NCBI GenBank assembly: GCA_963383645.1
Contig: OY726561.1
Coordinates: 138,074,227-138,138,226, forward strand
Source: Muscardinus avellanarius
Taxonomy: Eukaryota > Chordata > Mammalia > Rodentia > Gliridae
Length of the DNA: 64,000 nucleotides
Reading direction: 5' to 3'
The notes below the pieces were generated by a model. That model did no database searches and was not told the origin of the DNA. It worked only from the letters and a program-made list of their open reading frames with translations. This document shows, piece after piece, positions 46,345 to 57,361 of this stretch. How positions within the stretch are numbered: the stretch's first letter is position 1; each line of letters begins with the position of its first letter. Made by a program: the position numbers and the translations under genes.

Positions 46345-46640
46345 AGCGTTTGGGTTTAGAAAGTTCCTCCAGGCCTCATGAGACAAGGCAGCATGTTGGG
46401 GGTAGGGCTTTCTTGCTGAAGAGGGGGCTCTGGGAGTGTGTTCTTGCTCTCTCTCTCTTGCTTCTGACTTCCATGATGTGCACACTTTTCTCTTCCTGCT
46501 TCCCACACCATGCCCTGACCTTTTCACCTGGCCCAACATGGACTAAACCCCTGAAATCTCCAGAATTGTGAGCAAATAAATATCTCTTTCTCTGATTTGT
46601 GGTCATCAGCTATTTTGGATTACAGAAGTGGGAATTCAGG
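46345..46640 (+). repeat. MaLR-like LTR
   Basis: 'agcgtttgggtttagaaagt', 'ctctctctctcttgcttctg', 'agcaaataaatatctctttc', 'ggtcatcagctattttggat': sense copy of the window's LTR family. Confidence 0.72.
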
Positions 46641-46749
46641 CTGAAGTACATTTGTACACATATCTGCAAATACATAACTGAAGCATTATGTGTTGTAAAC
46701 AGAAATAACTTAAAAACTATCTTTTTATTCTCCTGAGTGAGTGCAGTTA

Positions 46750-46985
46750 TATACTAGCATGGAGAATGACATGGGGTCTGCAACCTAGCTGGATTCAAAT
46801 TCTATCTTTGGCATTTGTCAGCTCTGTGACGTTGTGTAAGATTTCTGGTCTTAATATTGTGTACATGTACAGTAGAGGCGAGTAGTTTCATACGTGTGGG
46901 ACAGTTACATTTTTAAGGCATATAAAGTTTTAAATAGTGCCTAGCACATGATGTAAGCATTCAGGAAATATTAGCAATCGTTACT
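46750..46985 (-). repeat. MIR SINE
   Basis: 'gctggattcaaattctatct', 'agctctgtgacgttgtgtaa', 'aaatagtgcctagcacatga' match inverted MIR from 3' to 5' half. Confidence 0.78.
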
Positions 46986-47396
46986 ATGCAGGAAAGGTGC
47001 TGCTTGGAAAATCACTTTATGGACACTTTTCCCAAGGCTTCATTACTTCTCAATGGTTTTCTTTTCTACATTGCAAGTTTCCTGTCCACATGTGTGTTCT
47101 TTTCCTCTTCAAATGCCTTAGTGCAGAAAATAGATGTGACTATCTAATTTCCAGATTACAGCATAGATTCATCATATTCTGCATAACTATACAATGTTAC
47201 AATGTACAATTTCTTTGGTTTGTTGCTTTAGTAGCAAGGGCATTTTGAAATACTTTGCCTTTTATAAGACTTCTTGTATACAGTGAACACATGATCATTA
47301 TGAGAGAGATAGATATGTAAAAATCATGTAAAGAAAATTGCTTATGTCTTCCTAGGTTCTGTATATAGTGCATTCTCCAGAGATGTTTTCTGACTT
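46986..47396. other. Unique intronic sequence, nothing recognised
   Basis: No repeat or coding signal seen. Confidence 0.45.
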
Positions 47397-47409
47397 GTAT
47401 CAACTTTAA

Positions 47410-47635
47410 TTTTTTATTTTATTTATTTATTGGTGGTACTGGGGGGCGGAACACAGGGGCTTTTCTACCTCCAGGCTATACTCCCAGACCTACTTTATAT
47501 TTTATTTGGAAACAGGGTCTCACTAAGTTGCTGAGAGCCTCACTAAGTAGCTGAGGCTGGCTTCGAACCTGTGCGATCCTCCTGTCTCAGCCTCCCAAGC
47601 ACGGGGATTACAAGCGTGCACCACCACACCCGGCT
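47410..47635 (-). repeat. Young B1-ID composite SINE
   Basis: 'ggtggtactggggggcggaa' to 'ccaccacacccggct'. Flanks 'tgtatcaacttta' and 'tgtatcgacttta' are a target-site duplication with one mismatch. Confidence 0.94.
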
Positions 47636-47769
47636 TTGTATCGACTTTACAACTGTATCTTCATGATGGGACATTTTCCTTTTATCCACATTGGATGACT
47701 TCATCAAAAGTTCTTGGCCTATGTCTGAGAAAAGCATGGTATCTCAGCAAACAGAAGAACCAATCTAAG

Positions 47770-47940
47770 CTGGGCATTGTGGTGCACACCTGAAACTCTA
47801 GTACTTTGATTACAGGTTTGAGATCAGCAACTTAGCAAGACCTTCAGCAAATTAGTGGGGCCCTGGTTCAAAATAAAAAGCCTTAGGGGTGCAACTTACA
47901 GGTAGAATGCCCCCAGATTCAATCCACAGTACCAAAATTA
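47770..47940 (+). repeat. B1-ID SINE, short form
   Basis: 'gctgggcattgtggtgcaca', ID tail 'gcaacttacaggtagaatgc'; flanks 'caatctaagct' and 'caatccaagct'. Confidence 0.88.
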
Positions 47941-48212
47941 TCAATCCAAGCTAATTATCAATTAGCTTAAATCTCAAATGTATTTATGGTTTCAGTGGCT
48001 ATTCATCCAGGAGATGACTCAGGAAGGAAGATATATAAACAAATTTTATTTTATATGGACTCTATATTTGTTTATTAGAAAGGGTCAGGCTTGACTGCAG
48101 AGATATTGATGACAAATATGGCCAAATAGAGGATGGTGAGCTATGCTTAGCAGTGTGGAAGCAGAGGTCTTTATAAGCAGAGGCCCAAACAAATGTGTCA
48201 GAATTGAATTGC

Positions 48213-48428
48213 TGAAGACATGTGTGGTGGCACACATTTGTAATCCCAGTATTGGGGAGTCTAAGACAGGAAGATGTGGTTTGCAGACAGCCTTAGCTAC
48301 TTAGTGAGGTTCTTTGCAGCTCAGACCCTGTTTCCAAATACAGAATAAAAAATAGGGTGTGTGGGGGGGTCACTTATAGGTAGGATGTCCCTGGGTTCCA
48401 TCCCCAGAACCACATACACACAAAAAAT
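48213..48428 (+). repeat. B1-ID composite SINE
   Basis: 'catgtgtggtggcacacatt', linker 'tacagaataaaaaatagggt', ID tail with expanded G run. Confidence 0.88.
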
Positions 48429-48471
48429 GTACTGCTAAATTTGCATCACACATACATATGCGTGTATACAG

Positions 48472-48473
<2 letters not shown>

Positions 48474-48518
<45 letters not shown>

Positions 48519-48522
48519 ACAC
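48474..48522. repeat. (CA)n microsatellite
   Basis: About 22 CA units. Confidence 0.96.
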
Positions 48523-48766
48523 ATACCATCAGAAAATACAATAAGGACATTTTTTCAAATCAAAACAGAAACTCAGGGAACCCATGCATTTTCTGACTGC
48601 ACAATTAATGGTACAAGGTGGGGAGGGGCACAGGATGATGATTTCTTTAAACCCACCCAAGTCTTGAAAAAGAGGATAGAGGTGCAGGAAGGATTAGAGT
48701 CTTTTCAAATATATGAGAGAAACTTTGTGAAACATAGCACAGACCACATTATCTTTGTTTTTATAA

Positions 48767-48925
48767 TTTAATTTTGGTGCATTGTATTTAGACATCACAA
48801 TGGGGCAAAAATCGTGTGTAGGCATAAATGCACACATCACCCAGCCAGCCCCCACCCAGTCTCCACCTCGCTTCCTCCCCGTCCCGCCCTCCGATGCTTG
48901 GTGTAGTGGTTGACTTCGATATGAA
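48767..48925 (-). repeat. L1 3'-end fragment
   Basis: 'ttggtgcattgtatttagac', 'acatcacccagccagccccc' and 'tgcttggtgtagtggttgac' align with the inverted L1 3' ends at 35545 and 43215. Confidence 0.75.
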
Positions 48926-49531
48926 TTATTCTAAGAGTGATGAAGAGATAGAACAATTACAGTCAGAAGCCAAAAATATCTTGAGCCCAGAAATCGTAGA
49001 TGCACAGCTTAACATGCCTGTCTTCCGTGTATCAAGTCACTGGATTCACACAGTGGATACAAGCCCTCCTCAGCCCCGTCGCTAATACAGCAATCAGGAA
49101 CAAATGCCAGAACTGAATCTCCACACCTCCATATAGACTGGCTTTGCCCAACTGGTAAATTAGGTGCCTTGTCTAATCATCCAGAGGAATTTGGAGATCC
49201 AGAGGAGAAAAATTCAACGTAAAATGGGTCAGTTGGGATCAAATCCACATCACACCTTCTCAACACTTTGAAAAGCTGGAAATCCCATTCCAGAAAAAGG
49301 TGCATAAAAAGGTACTGGCCTAAAACAAAAGGTGGTTTGTCTTGAATCTGCCCTTTAATTGGATTCCTGTTTAAAGGAGGTCAAAGTGATTCTGGCGATA
49401 GAGGCCTGTTTAGAAAGGTTGGCTAGATAAGCATTTGGATGCATGCCATTCTGTGGTCACACAAATTTTAATTATTGGATTGTGTAAAGTTGTACCTTCA
49501 AAGGCTCTTTTCCAGTTTTCTGTGGACCTTC
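48926..49531 (+). pseudogene. Unidentified cDNA-like segment fused to L1 tail (candidate chimeric retrocopy)
   Basis: About 600 bp that is not L1 or SINE lies between an inverted L1 end and a sense L1 end. Its + strand frame from 48926 to the stop at 49083-49085 reads NYSKSDEEIEQLQSEAKNIL and continues with protein-like, acidic, helix-prone composition. After that stop, another frame (about 49219-49325) reads GEKFNVKWVSWDQIHITPSQ, again protein-like, as expected of a frameshifted retrocopy. No introns are evident. I cannot identify a parent gene, and chance open frames remain possible. Confidence 0.4.
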
Positions 49532-49612
49532 AAATGAGTAACGTGCTTGTGTATGCTTGTCTTGTACTCCATTGAGCTGTATGACTACAATGCACCAATA
49601 AAAACAAAACAT
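49532..49612 (+). repeat. L1 3' end (sense) joined to cDNA-like segment
   Basis: 'aaatgagtaacgtgcttgtg', 'ctgtatgactacaatgcacc', 'aataaaaacaaaac' match the L1 3' terminus at 10580-10665. Confidence 0.8.
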
Positions 49613-49760
49613 AAAAAATGAAGAATAAGGAGAAGAAGGTGAATGGAGAAGAAGGAGAAGGGGGAAGAGAGAAAAATGGAGGCAAGAAAGGAGGAGAGAG
49701 GAGAAAAGGAAAAATGGAGAGATATGAGGAAGGAGAGAGAGATAAAAAACACAAGTACAC
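49613..49760. repeat. Polypurine tract
   Basis: About 150 bp almost entirely A and G on the + strand, following the L1 tail. Confidence 0.93.
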
Positions 49761-49810
49761 AGTCTCTGCCTAATGATGTTGAGTACTTTCATTATAGAAA
49801 AGTGTTGATA

Positions 49811-50028
49811 GAGCCAGGCATGGTGGCGCACACTTGCAATCCCAGTGCTTGGGAGGCGGAGACAGGAGGATCATACAGGTTCAAAGCCAGCCTCAGCTAC
49901 TTAGTGAGGCTCTCAGCAACTTAGTGAGACCCTGGTTTCAAATAAAGTATAAAATAGGTCTGGGTGTATAGCTTGGAGATAGAAAAGCTCCTGGGTTCCA
50001 CCCCCAATACCACAAAACAAAAAGAAAG
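49811..50028 (+). repeat. B1-ID composite SINE
   Basis: 'gagccaggcatggtggcgca', 'ataaagtataaaataggtct', ID tail and A-rich end. Confidence 0.93.
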
Positions 50029-50984
50029 GAAAATTTTGGTATCTGCCACTGACTAGTAGCACAAAAGTTAGAGTTCATTTCTTTACTCTGAAATGGAATG
50101 TATACATATCTTTCTTCAATGGGATTTGGAGAACCTTTCTTATACTTATTTTTAAATCAAAGTAAACATGCATATAAAGTTTTCTTTCAAAAGCACAGGT
50201 TGACATTTGATGCATATAATTTTCATGATTTTATACACTAAGTAAAAACCACTTAGTATAATATATAGAATAGTTTCATCACCCCAGGAAATTCTCTCCT
50301 TCCCTCCTTCCTCTCTTCAGCCCTCTGTTTCAAATTCTAGTCCCACAAATGTTCTTGAACTTCAGACAGAAACACATTAGATTCTTTTGTACCTGGCTAA
50401 TCTTCCATCATGTTTCGGTGTTTCACATATCATTTTTATGCATCTGTAGCTTGTCTCAAGTAGTATTCAATTATTTGTATATAATAAAATATTGTCATTC
50501 CTTCCCTGCCATGAACATTTGCAAATGTGGCCAGGTTTCAGCCATCATGAATAATGCTGTGATGAAAATTCTTATACAAGTGTTTCCAAGAACAAATTAT
50601 TTTGTTTTCCTTGGACAAATATGTAGAAATGAGATGGCTGGGTCTTATAGTAAATACACGTTTAGCTTATTAAGACACTTCAAACATTCCTTCAAAGTGG
50701 TTACACCACTGTTCACTCAGCAGGAATGAATGAGAGTTCCAGTTATTTTACATGCGTGCCAACATTTAGTATTGTCAGCCATTTTATCTTAGCCATTTTA
50801 GTGGGCCTGAGATATTATTTTACTATGGTTTAGACTACATTCTCTAATGACTAAATTGTATTCAGGAACTTGCCATGTTATTGATCACTATATATCTCCT
50901 TTTGTGTATTGTCTGTTCACCTTTTTGCCAACATATTTAAGTTTTGAATTATATGCATTTCTTTTGTTTTTATTTTATTTTGTT

Positions 50985-51072
50985 GTTTCCCTTTTTTTTA
51001 GTCTGTGGCTCAAACCCAGGACCATAAAAACACTAGAAAAGCACTCTGCCACTGAGCTACATCCCTAGAGCT
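50985..51072 (-). repeat. ID-type SINE fragment
   Basis: 'ctcaaacccaggaccataaa' and 'ctctgccactgagctacatc' are an inverted ID/tRNA-like unit without B1 head. Confidence 0.72.
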
Positions 51073-51248
51073 TATTCTTTGTTTGTTGTTTCACTTTTTT
51101 GTTTGCTTGTTTCTGTTTTTTTTTAATTTTGTATCATTAGTGTTGATATATAGATCTTTGTATGCTTGGAATGATTTTTTTAAATATTGTCTTCTATGGC
51201 CTGTCTTTTTGTCTACTAATGTATCTTTAAGAGAAAAAATAGCTTTTA

Positions 51249-51721
51249 TTTATTTATTTATTTATTTTTAATTGGTGCATTGTAGTCATATATCAATCAC
51301 ATTGGAGTACAAGACTTGAGAGGATATACAAGCACACATCATCCAATCAGCCCTCATTCAGCCCCCATCCCATTCCCTCCCCCTCCCTCCATCCCACGCT
51401 TCTTTGGTGATTAACTTTGATGCATTTGTTTATGTACCTCCTGCGTTTTAAAGAGGCTCCATCCTCCCCTATTCCATACCCTCTGATTGGTCACATTAGT
51501 TGCTTCACTATAGGGCCCTTTCTATAGCTCAACCTCTTCCTGTGTCCCATGAGGCAAGGCCGCTGCTTGAGCCAGCGAGGTCTAGATCAGTCCACTGAGT
51601 AGCCAGGCCACTACTGGGGCCGTCAAGAGTGGGATCGGTACTTGCAAAACGGCATGCACAGAGAAATATCGCAGAAAGTATAAATCAGATGCTTCCCCTA
51701 ATCAGCAATAACTAGGAGGAA
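51249..51721 (-). mobile_element. Second copy of array/L1-tail composite, internally inverted
   Basis: 51270-51540 matches the L1-like tail and spacer of the element at 35538-36427 in the same orientation. At about 51541-51545 the sequence flips: 51545-51721 is the reverse complement of 35830-36005, i.e. the rest of the spacer and the first array unit. The two parts together cover one contiguous stretch of the element. 'agagaaaaaatagctttta' (51230) and 'agagaaaagagcttttta' (51722) are a probable diverged target-site duplication. Confidence 0.82.
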
Positions 51722-51805
51722 AGAGAAAAGAGCTTTTTAGCTTGGATTAAATCCAATATATAATTCTTTTCTTTTTTGTTCGTTATGATTTGTCTCATTT
51801 TTGTG

Positions 51806-51890
51806 TTTTTATTGGTGCATTATATTCTCACATCATAATGTAAATCATATTGACAATAGCATACACATGCTCTTAGTGCCCTCCTCCTCA
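51806..51890 (-). repeat. Short L1 3'-end insertion
   Basis: 'ttttattggtgcattatatt' and 'catacacatgctcttagtgc' resemble an inverted L1 terminus of about 85 bp. Confidence 0.6.
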
Positions 51891-52392
51891 TTTATGATTC
51901 GTGTCTTACCTAAGAAATAATTATCTCTCTAGGTCACAGAAATATTCCCTGTGTTTTCTTCTAAAAACTTTATAGTTTTAGCTTTTATTATAGTTCAGCC
52001 TCTTATTCATCTCAAATTAATCTTTGTTTATTGAGTGAGATAAGATTTGGGATTTTTTTCAAACAGTATACAGATGTCCAATTGTTTTAGTGCCATATGT
52101 TAAAAAATTTTAAACTTTTTCCCCCCTACATTGAATTGCTTTGGTGCTTTTCCTGAAAATAAACTTGAAGTCTGTACATTCATTTCTAGAATCTATTCTT
52201 TCCTACTTATGTATTTGTATATCCTCAAGTCAGTATAACATTTCCTTGATTAATCTATTTTCATAATAAATCTTGAAATCACATATATGCGTCCTTTAAC
52301 ATTCTCATTTTCACTGTTTGACAGCTTTAGATCATGTAAATTTTTATAAAAAGTAAAAGATTAGGTGGGAAATTTCTTTAGAAAATTCTAAT

Positions 52393-52579
52393 AGTAGCCT
52401 GGCATGGTGGCACACACTTGTAATTTTAGTACTTGGGAGTCTGAGACAAGAGGATCTGGGTTCAAGTACAGCCTTGGCTACTTAGTGAGGCCCTCAAAAT
52501 AATGAATAAAAAATAGGCTGGGGTTGTATCTTGGAGGTAAAATGCCCCTGGGTTCAATCTTTAGCACCACACAAAAAAA
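52393..52579 (+). repeat. B1-ID SINE with perfect 12-bp duplication
   Basis: 'tagcctggcatggtggcaca' to 'tagcaccacacaaaaaaa'. GAAAATTCTAAT lies at 52381-52392 and 52580-52591. Confidence 0.94.
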
Positions 52580-52640
52580 GAAAATTCTAATGGTGTCTTC
52601 CTTTGGATTGCTCTTAATGTATCATTTTACTAAAAAGTGA

Positions 52641-52647
<7 letters not shown>

Positions 52648-52683
<36 letters not shown>
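52648..52683. repeat. (TA)n microsatellite
   Basis: About 18 TA units. Confidence 0.95.
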
Positions 52684-52685
<2 letters not shown>

Positions 52686-53056
52686 ATATCTTCTTTAAAA
52701 ATATATTTTAAAGCTTTTTTGATCATCTTGTATAGTTTTTTACATTCTAGGTTATACATATTTTTCTAAATTGATTCCTAAGTATTGCACTTTTTCATTT
52801 TTAAAGAATTTATTATATAGAAATACAATTGATTTTTATATTGATATTATATCCTGTGACTTTGATAATTCATTTAGGTAGTTTTTTGTTTATTTTAAAA
52901 TTTAAATAGCATTTTCTGAGTACTCAGTAATATTCTATGAATAATGACAGTTATTCTCCTCTCTGACCTGAATTTTTTTTGTTTGTAGTTGACTGTATTA
53001 GCTAGAACATCTGGTATACTGTTGAATAGATGTGATTAGAGAAGAAACTTTTATCT

Positions 53057-53296
53057 TTTTTTTTGTATTGGGGATGGAACCCAGGGGCATTCTACCCCTG
53101 AGATATACCCCCAGCCCTATTTTTTATTTTTTTATTTTTATTCTGAAACAGAGTCTCACTGAGTTGCAAAGGACCTCTCACTAAGTAGTGGAGGCTGCTG
53201 CAAACCCTGATCTTCCTGTCTCAGCAAACCTTGATCTTCCTGTCTCAGCCTCCCAAATGCTAGGATTATAAGCATGCACCAGCACACCTGGCTACC
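53057..53296 (-). repeat. B1-ID SINE with internal 24-bp duplication
   Basis: 'attggggatggaacccaggg' to 'caccagcacacctggct'. Inside, 53201-53224 and 53225-53248 are a 24-bp tandem duplication with one mismatch. Confidence 0.92.
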
Positions 53297-53473
53297 TTGT
53301 TCTTGATCTTGGGGAAATGTTCAGTGTTTCAGCATTAAATGTGATGTTAGCCTTTGGTTTGTCATAGATATATTTTATCACACTCAGAAGGATTCTTCCC
53401 AGGCCCAATGTTCTGAGAGATTTTAAACATAGATAGGTATTTAAGTTTTGTCAGAATATCTTTTCTACATATT

Positions 53474-53900
53474 TCTGTCTCAGCTAACATTCTCACTGCT
53501 GTAATAAAAAACAACTGGCCATACAATGTAAAGGAAGGAAGATTTATTTGCTGGCAGTTTTTAGAGATTTCAAGGTTCGGTTCATATGAGGCTGGGTCTG
53601 TGGAGCTCAATGCATGGTGATAGCAGGAGCAAAGAGAGGGAGACAGCAGAGACTCTGCTCTCACATCATGGAGGCCAGAAGCAAGAGAGGGAGCAAGCAA
53701 GAGGATTCAAGGACAAAAGCACAGTCCTCAAGGGCACACTGGAGAGACCCACCTTCTACAGACACACCATACCTGCCTACGTTTTCACCCAGTAAGTCCA
53801 TCGCAATGGATTTATCTATTGATGAAATTACAACTCTGTGTCTTACTTACATCAACTCTGAGCATTAAAACATGAGCTGTCCAGGGATAGTCTACGTCTG
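53474..53900 (-). repeat. MaLR-like LTR between two L1s
   Basis: 'cagctaacattctcactgct', 'tttatttgctggcagttttt', 'cacatcatggaggccagaag', 'cccaccttctacagacacac', ends near 'agtctacgtctgatc'. Same family as 26278-26712. Confidence 0.75.
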
Positions 53901-56900
53901 ATCTTTTCCTTTGAAAAGAAGAAACTTTTTAGTTTGATGCCATCCCACTTGTTAATTCTTGCTTTAATTTCCTGAGCTTTGGAGGTTTTGTTGAGAAAGT
54001 TTCTGCCTGTGCCAATATGTTGTAGTGTTGAGCCTATGCCCTCCTCTAATAACTTCACAGTTTCTGGTCTAATTTCTAAGTCTTTAATCCATCTTGAGTT
54101 GATTCCTGTGCATGATAAGAGGTAAGGATTTAATTCCATCTTTCTACAAATGGACAGCCAGTTTTCCCAGCACCATTTGTTGAAAAGGCTGCCTTTTCTC
54201 CAGCATATGAGTTTGGCCCCTTTGTCAAAGATTAATTGACTATAGGTGTGTGAATTTGATTCTGTATCTTCTATTCTGTTCTACTGGACAGTGTACCTGT
54301 TATTGTGCCATTACCATGCTGTTTTTACTACTATTGCTCTATAGTATAATCCGAAGTCTGGGATTGTGATGCCTCCTGCATGATTCTTATTGCTGAGAAT
54401 TGCTCTGTCTATTCTGGGTCTTTTCTTTCTCCATATGAAGTTCATGATTGCTTTTTCTAGGTCTGTGAAGAATATAGTTTGTATTTTAATGGGAATTGCA
54501 TTGAATCTATAAGTCACTTTTGGCAGAATGGCCATTTTGATGATATTTATTCTGCCTTTCCATGAGCACGGGAGATCTTTCCATCTTCTAAGGTCTTCTT
54601 CAATTTATTTCTTTAATGTTTTATAGTTTTTGTTGTAGAGGTCTTTTGCATCTTTGGTTAGATTTATTCCTAGGTATTTTATTGGTTTTGAGGTTATAGT
54701 GAATGGAATTGATTGCTTTATTTCTTTCATTGTGGATTCATTGTTGGTATAAAGAAAAGCCACTGATTTTTTTAGGTGGATTTTGTATCCTGCAACTTTG
54801 CTGAATTTGTTAATCAGCTCCAGAAGTCTTTTGGTTGAGTTCTTAGGGTCTTCTAGATAAAGGATCATGTCATCTTCAAATAAGGATAATTTTAATTCCT
54901 CTCCTCCTATTTGAATTCCTTTGATGTCCTTCTCTTGTCTTATTGCTGCCGGTAAGAGTCTCAAGGACTATATTGAAGAGGAGTGGTGATAGTGGGCATC
55001 CTCATTCAGTATAATGTTGGCTTTGGGTTTGTTGTGTATTGCCTTAATGATGTGGGGGTATGTTCCTTCTATTCCAATTTTCTGCAATGTTTTTAACATA
55101 AATGGGTGTTGGATTTTGTCGAATGCTTTTTCAGCATCTATTGCTATGATGATGTGGTTTTTGTTCTTGATTCTATTTATGTGGTGGATGACATGTTTTG
55201 ATTTGCATATGTTGAACCAGCCTTGTTTTTCTGGGATGAAACCAACTTGGTCATGGTGTATTATTCTCTTGATATGATTTTTAATGCATATGGCTAGTAT
55301 TTTGTTTAGAATTTTTGCATCTATGCTCATTAAGGATATTGGTCTATAGTTTTCCTTTCTTGAAGTATCTTTATTTGGTTTGGGGATTAATGTGATACTG
55401 GCTTTGTAGAAGGAATCTGGGAGATTTTCATCTTTTTCAATTTTCTGGAACAAGTTATGAAGTATTGGTATTAGTTCTTTACTGAAGGTTTTGTAGAATT
55501 CAGCTGGAAACCCATCTGGGCCTGGGCTTTTCTTTGATGGAAGGATTTTTATCACCATTTATATTTCTTTGGTTGTTATTGGTTGGTTTAGGCTTGCCAA
55601 GTCCTCTTGGTTCAGTTTAGGTAGGTTAACTGTGCTTAGGAATTTATCAATTTCTTTCATGTGTTCTTGTCTATTGGAGTATAATTTTTAAAAATAGTTT
55701 CTGATAATTCTTTAAATTTCTCTACTATCTGTGGTGATATCTCCTTTTTCATTTCTGATTTTAATAATTTGAGTTGATTCTCTTTTTCTTTTGGTTAGGT
55801 TGGCCAGGGGTTTATCAATTCTATTAATCTTTTCAAAGAACCAGCTTTTTGTTTTGTTGATTCTTTGAATTGTTTTTTTCTTCATTTCATTTATTTCTGC
55901 TCATATATTAATAATTTCCTGTCTTCTGCTGCCTTTGGGATTGGACTGTTGCTGTCTTTCTAGGTCCTTGAGTTGTGTCAATAGGATCTGTACTTGGTGA
56001 TTCTCTGTCCTTCTTATGTGGGCACTCAATGCTATAAACTTTCCTCTTAATACTGTCTTCATAGTGCCCCATAGATTTTGGTAAGTTGTGTCTCTGTTTT
56101 AATTTATTTCCATAAATTTCTTTATTTCTTTCCTAATTTCTGCTCTTACCCATTCATCATTCAATAGTGTGTCATTCAATCTCTGTGTATTTGCATAGTT
56201 TCTTTTGAGTTTCCTGCTGTTGACTTCTACTTTCAGTCCATTATGGTTTGAAAAGATGCAAGGGATTATATTATATCTTTTGGATTTGCTGATGCTTTCT
56301 TTGTGTCCCAGGATGTGATCTCTTTTGAAGAAGGTTCCATGGGCTGATGAGAAGAATGTGTATTCTGTAGTTCCTGGATGAAATATTCTGTCTATGTCTA
56401 TTAGGTCCATTTGATTTATAGTTTTCTGTAGTTCTAATAAGTCTTTATTCATCTTTTGCCTTGAAGATTGATCCAGTGGTGTGAGAGGCATATTAAAGTC
56501 TCCCAGAATTATTGTATTTGGGTCTATTTGAGATCTGATGTCCAGAAGGATTTGTTTTACAAATGTGGTTGCACTCACATTTGGGGCATAAACATTTACT
56601 ATCATTATATCATCTTGGTGGATTGTTTCTTTTAATAAAAGGAAGTGCCCTGATTTGTCTCTTCTGATGTGTTTTAGTTTAAAGTCTGTTTTTTTGGATA
56701 TCAGGATTGCTACCCCTGCCCTTTTTTGTTCTCCAGTAGCATGGTATATCCTTTTCTATCTTTTCACTTTCAGTCTGTGAATGTCTTTGGCTATTAGGTG
56801 AGTTTCTTGCAAACAGCATATATTTGGGTTATATTTTTGATCCACATTGCCAGTTTATGTCTTTTGATTGGTGAGTTAAGTCCTTTGACATTAAGAGTGA

Positions 56901-56931
56901 TTATTGAAATATGATTTTTGTTTTCTGTCAT
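53901..56931 (-). pseudogene. L1 ORF2p remnant (endonuclease and reverse transcriptase)
   Basis: The start codon is at 56931-56929 (MTENKNHISIITLNVKGLNS). Endonuclease fragments at 56605-56099 include ILGDFNMPLTPLD. Reverse-transcriptase fragments at 55558-54968 include [14 protein letters not shown] and [15 protein letters not shown]. The catalytic FADD box reads FEDD (codons at 54880-54869), and the frame is broken by stops between fragments and cut off at 53901. The protein would nick and reverse-transcribe L1 RNA, but this copy cannot. Confidence 0.88.
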
Positions 56932-57137
56932 TTTGTATTCTATCATCTGTTTGGTAGCTTTCTCTTTCTTCTTTACTAGAAGCCCCTCTGATCACTTTCC
57001 TCTCTTATCTGGTTCTGAAGTCTGCTTCTTTTTTTCTTTATGGTTTATTTCTTTAAGTATTTTCTCTAATGTTGGCTTTGAAGTCATAAATTTTTGAGAT
57101 TTTGTTTATCTTGAAACACTTGTTTCTCCATCAATTT

Positions 57138-57341
57138 TTAATAGTAGTTTTGCTCTATATAGTAGTTTTGGTTGGAAGTTATTTTCTTCCAGGGTTGAAT
57201 CACATTGTACCAGTCTCTCCTGGCATTCATGACCTGGGCTGTATAGTCTGGGGTGATTCTTATTGTTTTGCCTCTGTATGCCACCTGACCTTTTGTTCTT
57301 ACCGCTTTTAAGATCTTTTCCTTGGCCTCTATGTTAGTCAT
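57138..57341 (-). pseudogene. L1 ORF1p C-terminal remnant
   Basis: Contains KEKILKAVRTKGQVAYRGKT and 'ARRDW', hallmarks of the C-terminal domain of the L1 nucleic-acid-binding ORF1 protein. Only about 65 residues remain, 5' truncated at 57361. Confidence 0.85.
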
Positions 57342-57361
57342 TTTGACTATTATGTTGTTTG

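Larger units (their letters stand above)
50280..53473 (-). repeat. Old L1 (3' UTR to reverse-transcriptase part), heavily interrupted
   Basis: Antisense L1 text: 'atgaataatgctgtgatgaa', 'gtctgttcacctttttgcca', 'ctttatagttttagctttta', 'tttgataattcatttaggta', 'ctttggtttgtcatagatat'. It hosts an ID fragment, the array composite (51249-51721), an L1 end, two SINEs and microsatellites. Many stops; inactive. Confidence 0.75.
53901..57361 (-). repeat. L1 retrotransposon, both ends truncated
   Basis: Read on the - strand from 57361: end of ORF1, an inter-ORF gap, then ORF2 from about 56931 to the break at 53901. The last part of ORF2 and the whole 3' UTR are absent, which ordinary 5' truncation does not explain. 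Several stops and frameshifts show that it is dead. Confidence 0.9.

Noticed and set aside
57138..57361. ORF1 remnant considered as a host gene exon
   Set aside because: Sequence and position next to ORF2 mark it as the L1 ORF1 C terminus.
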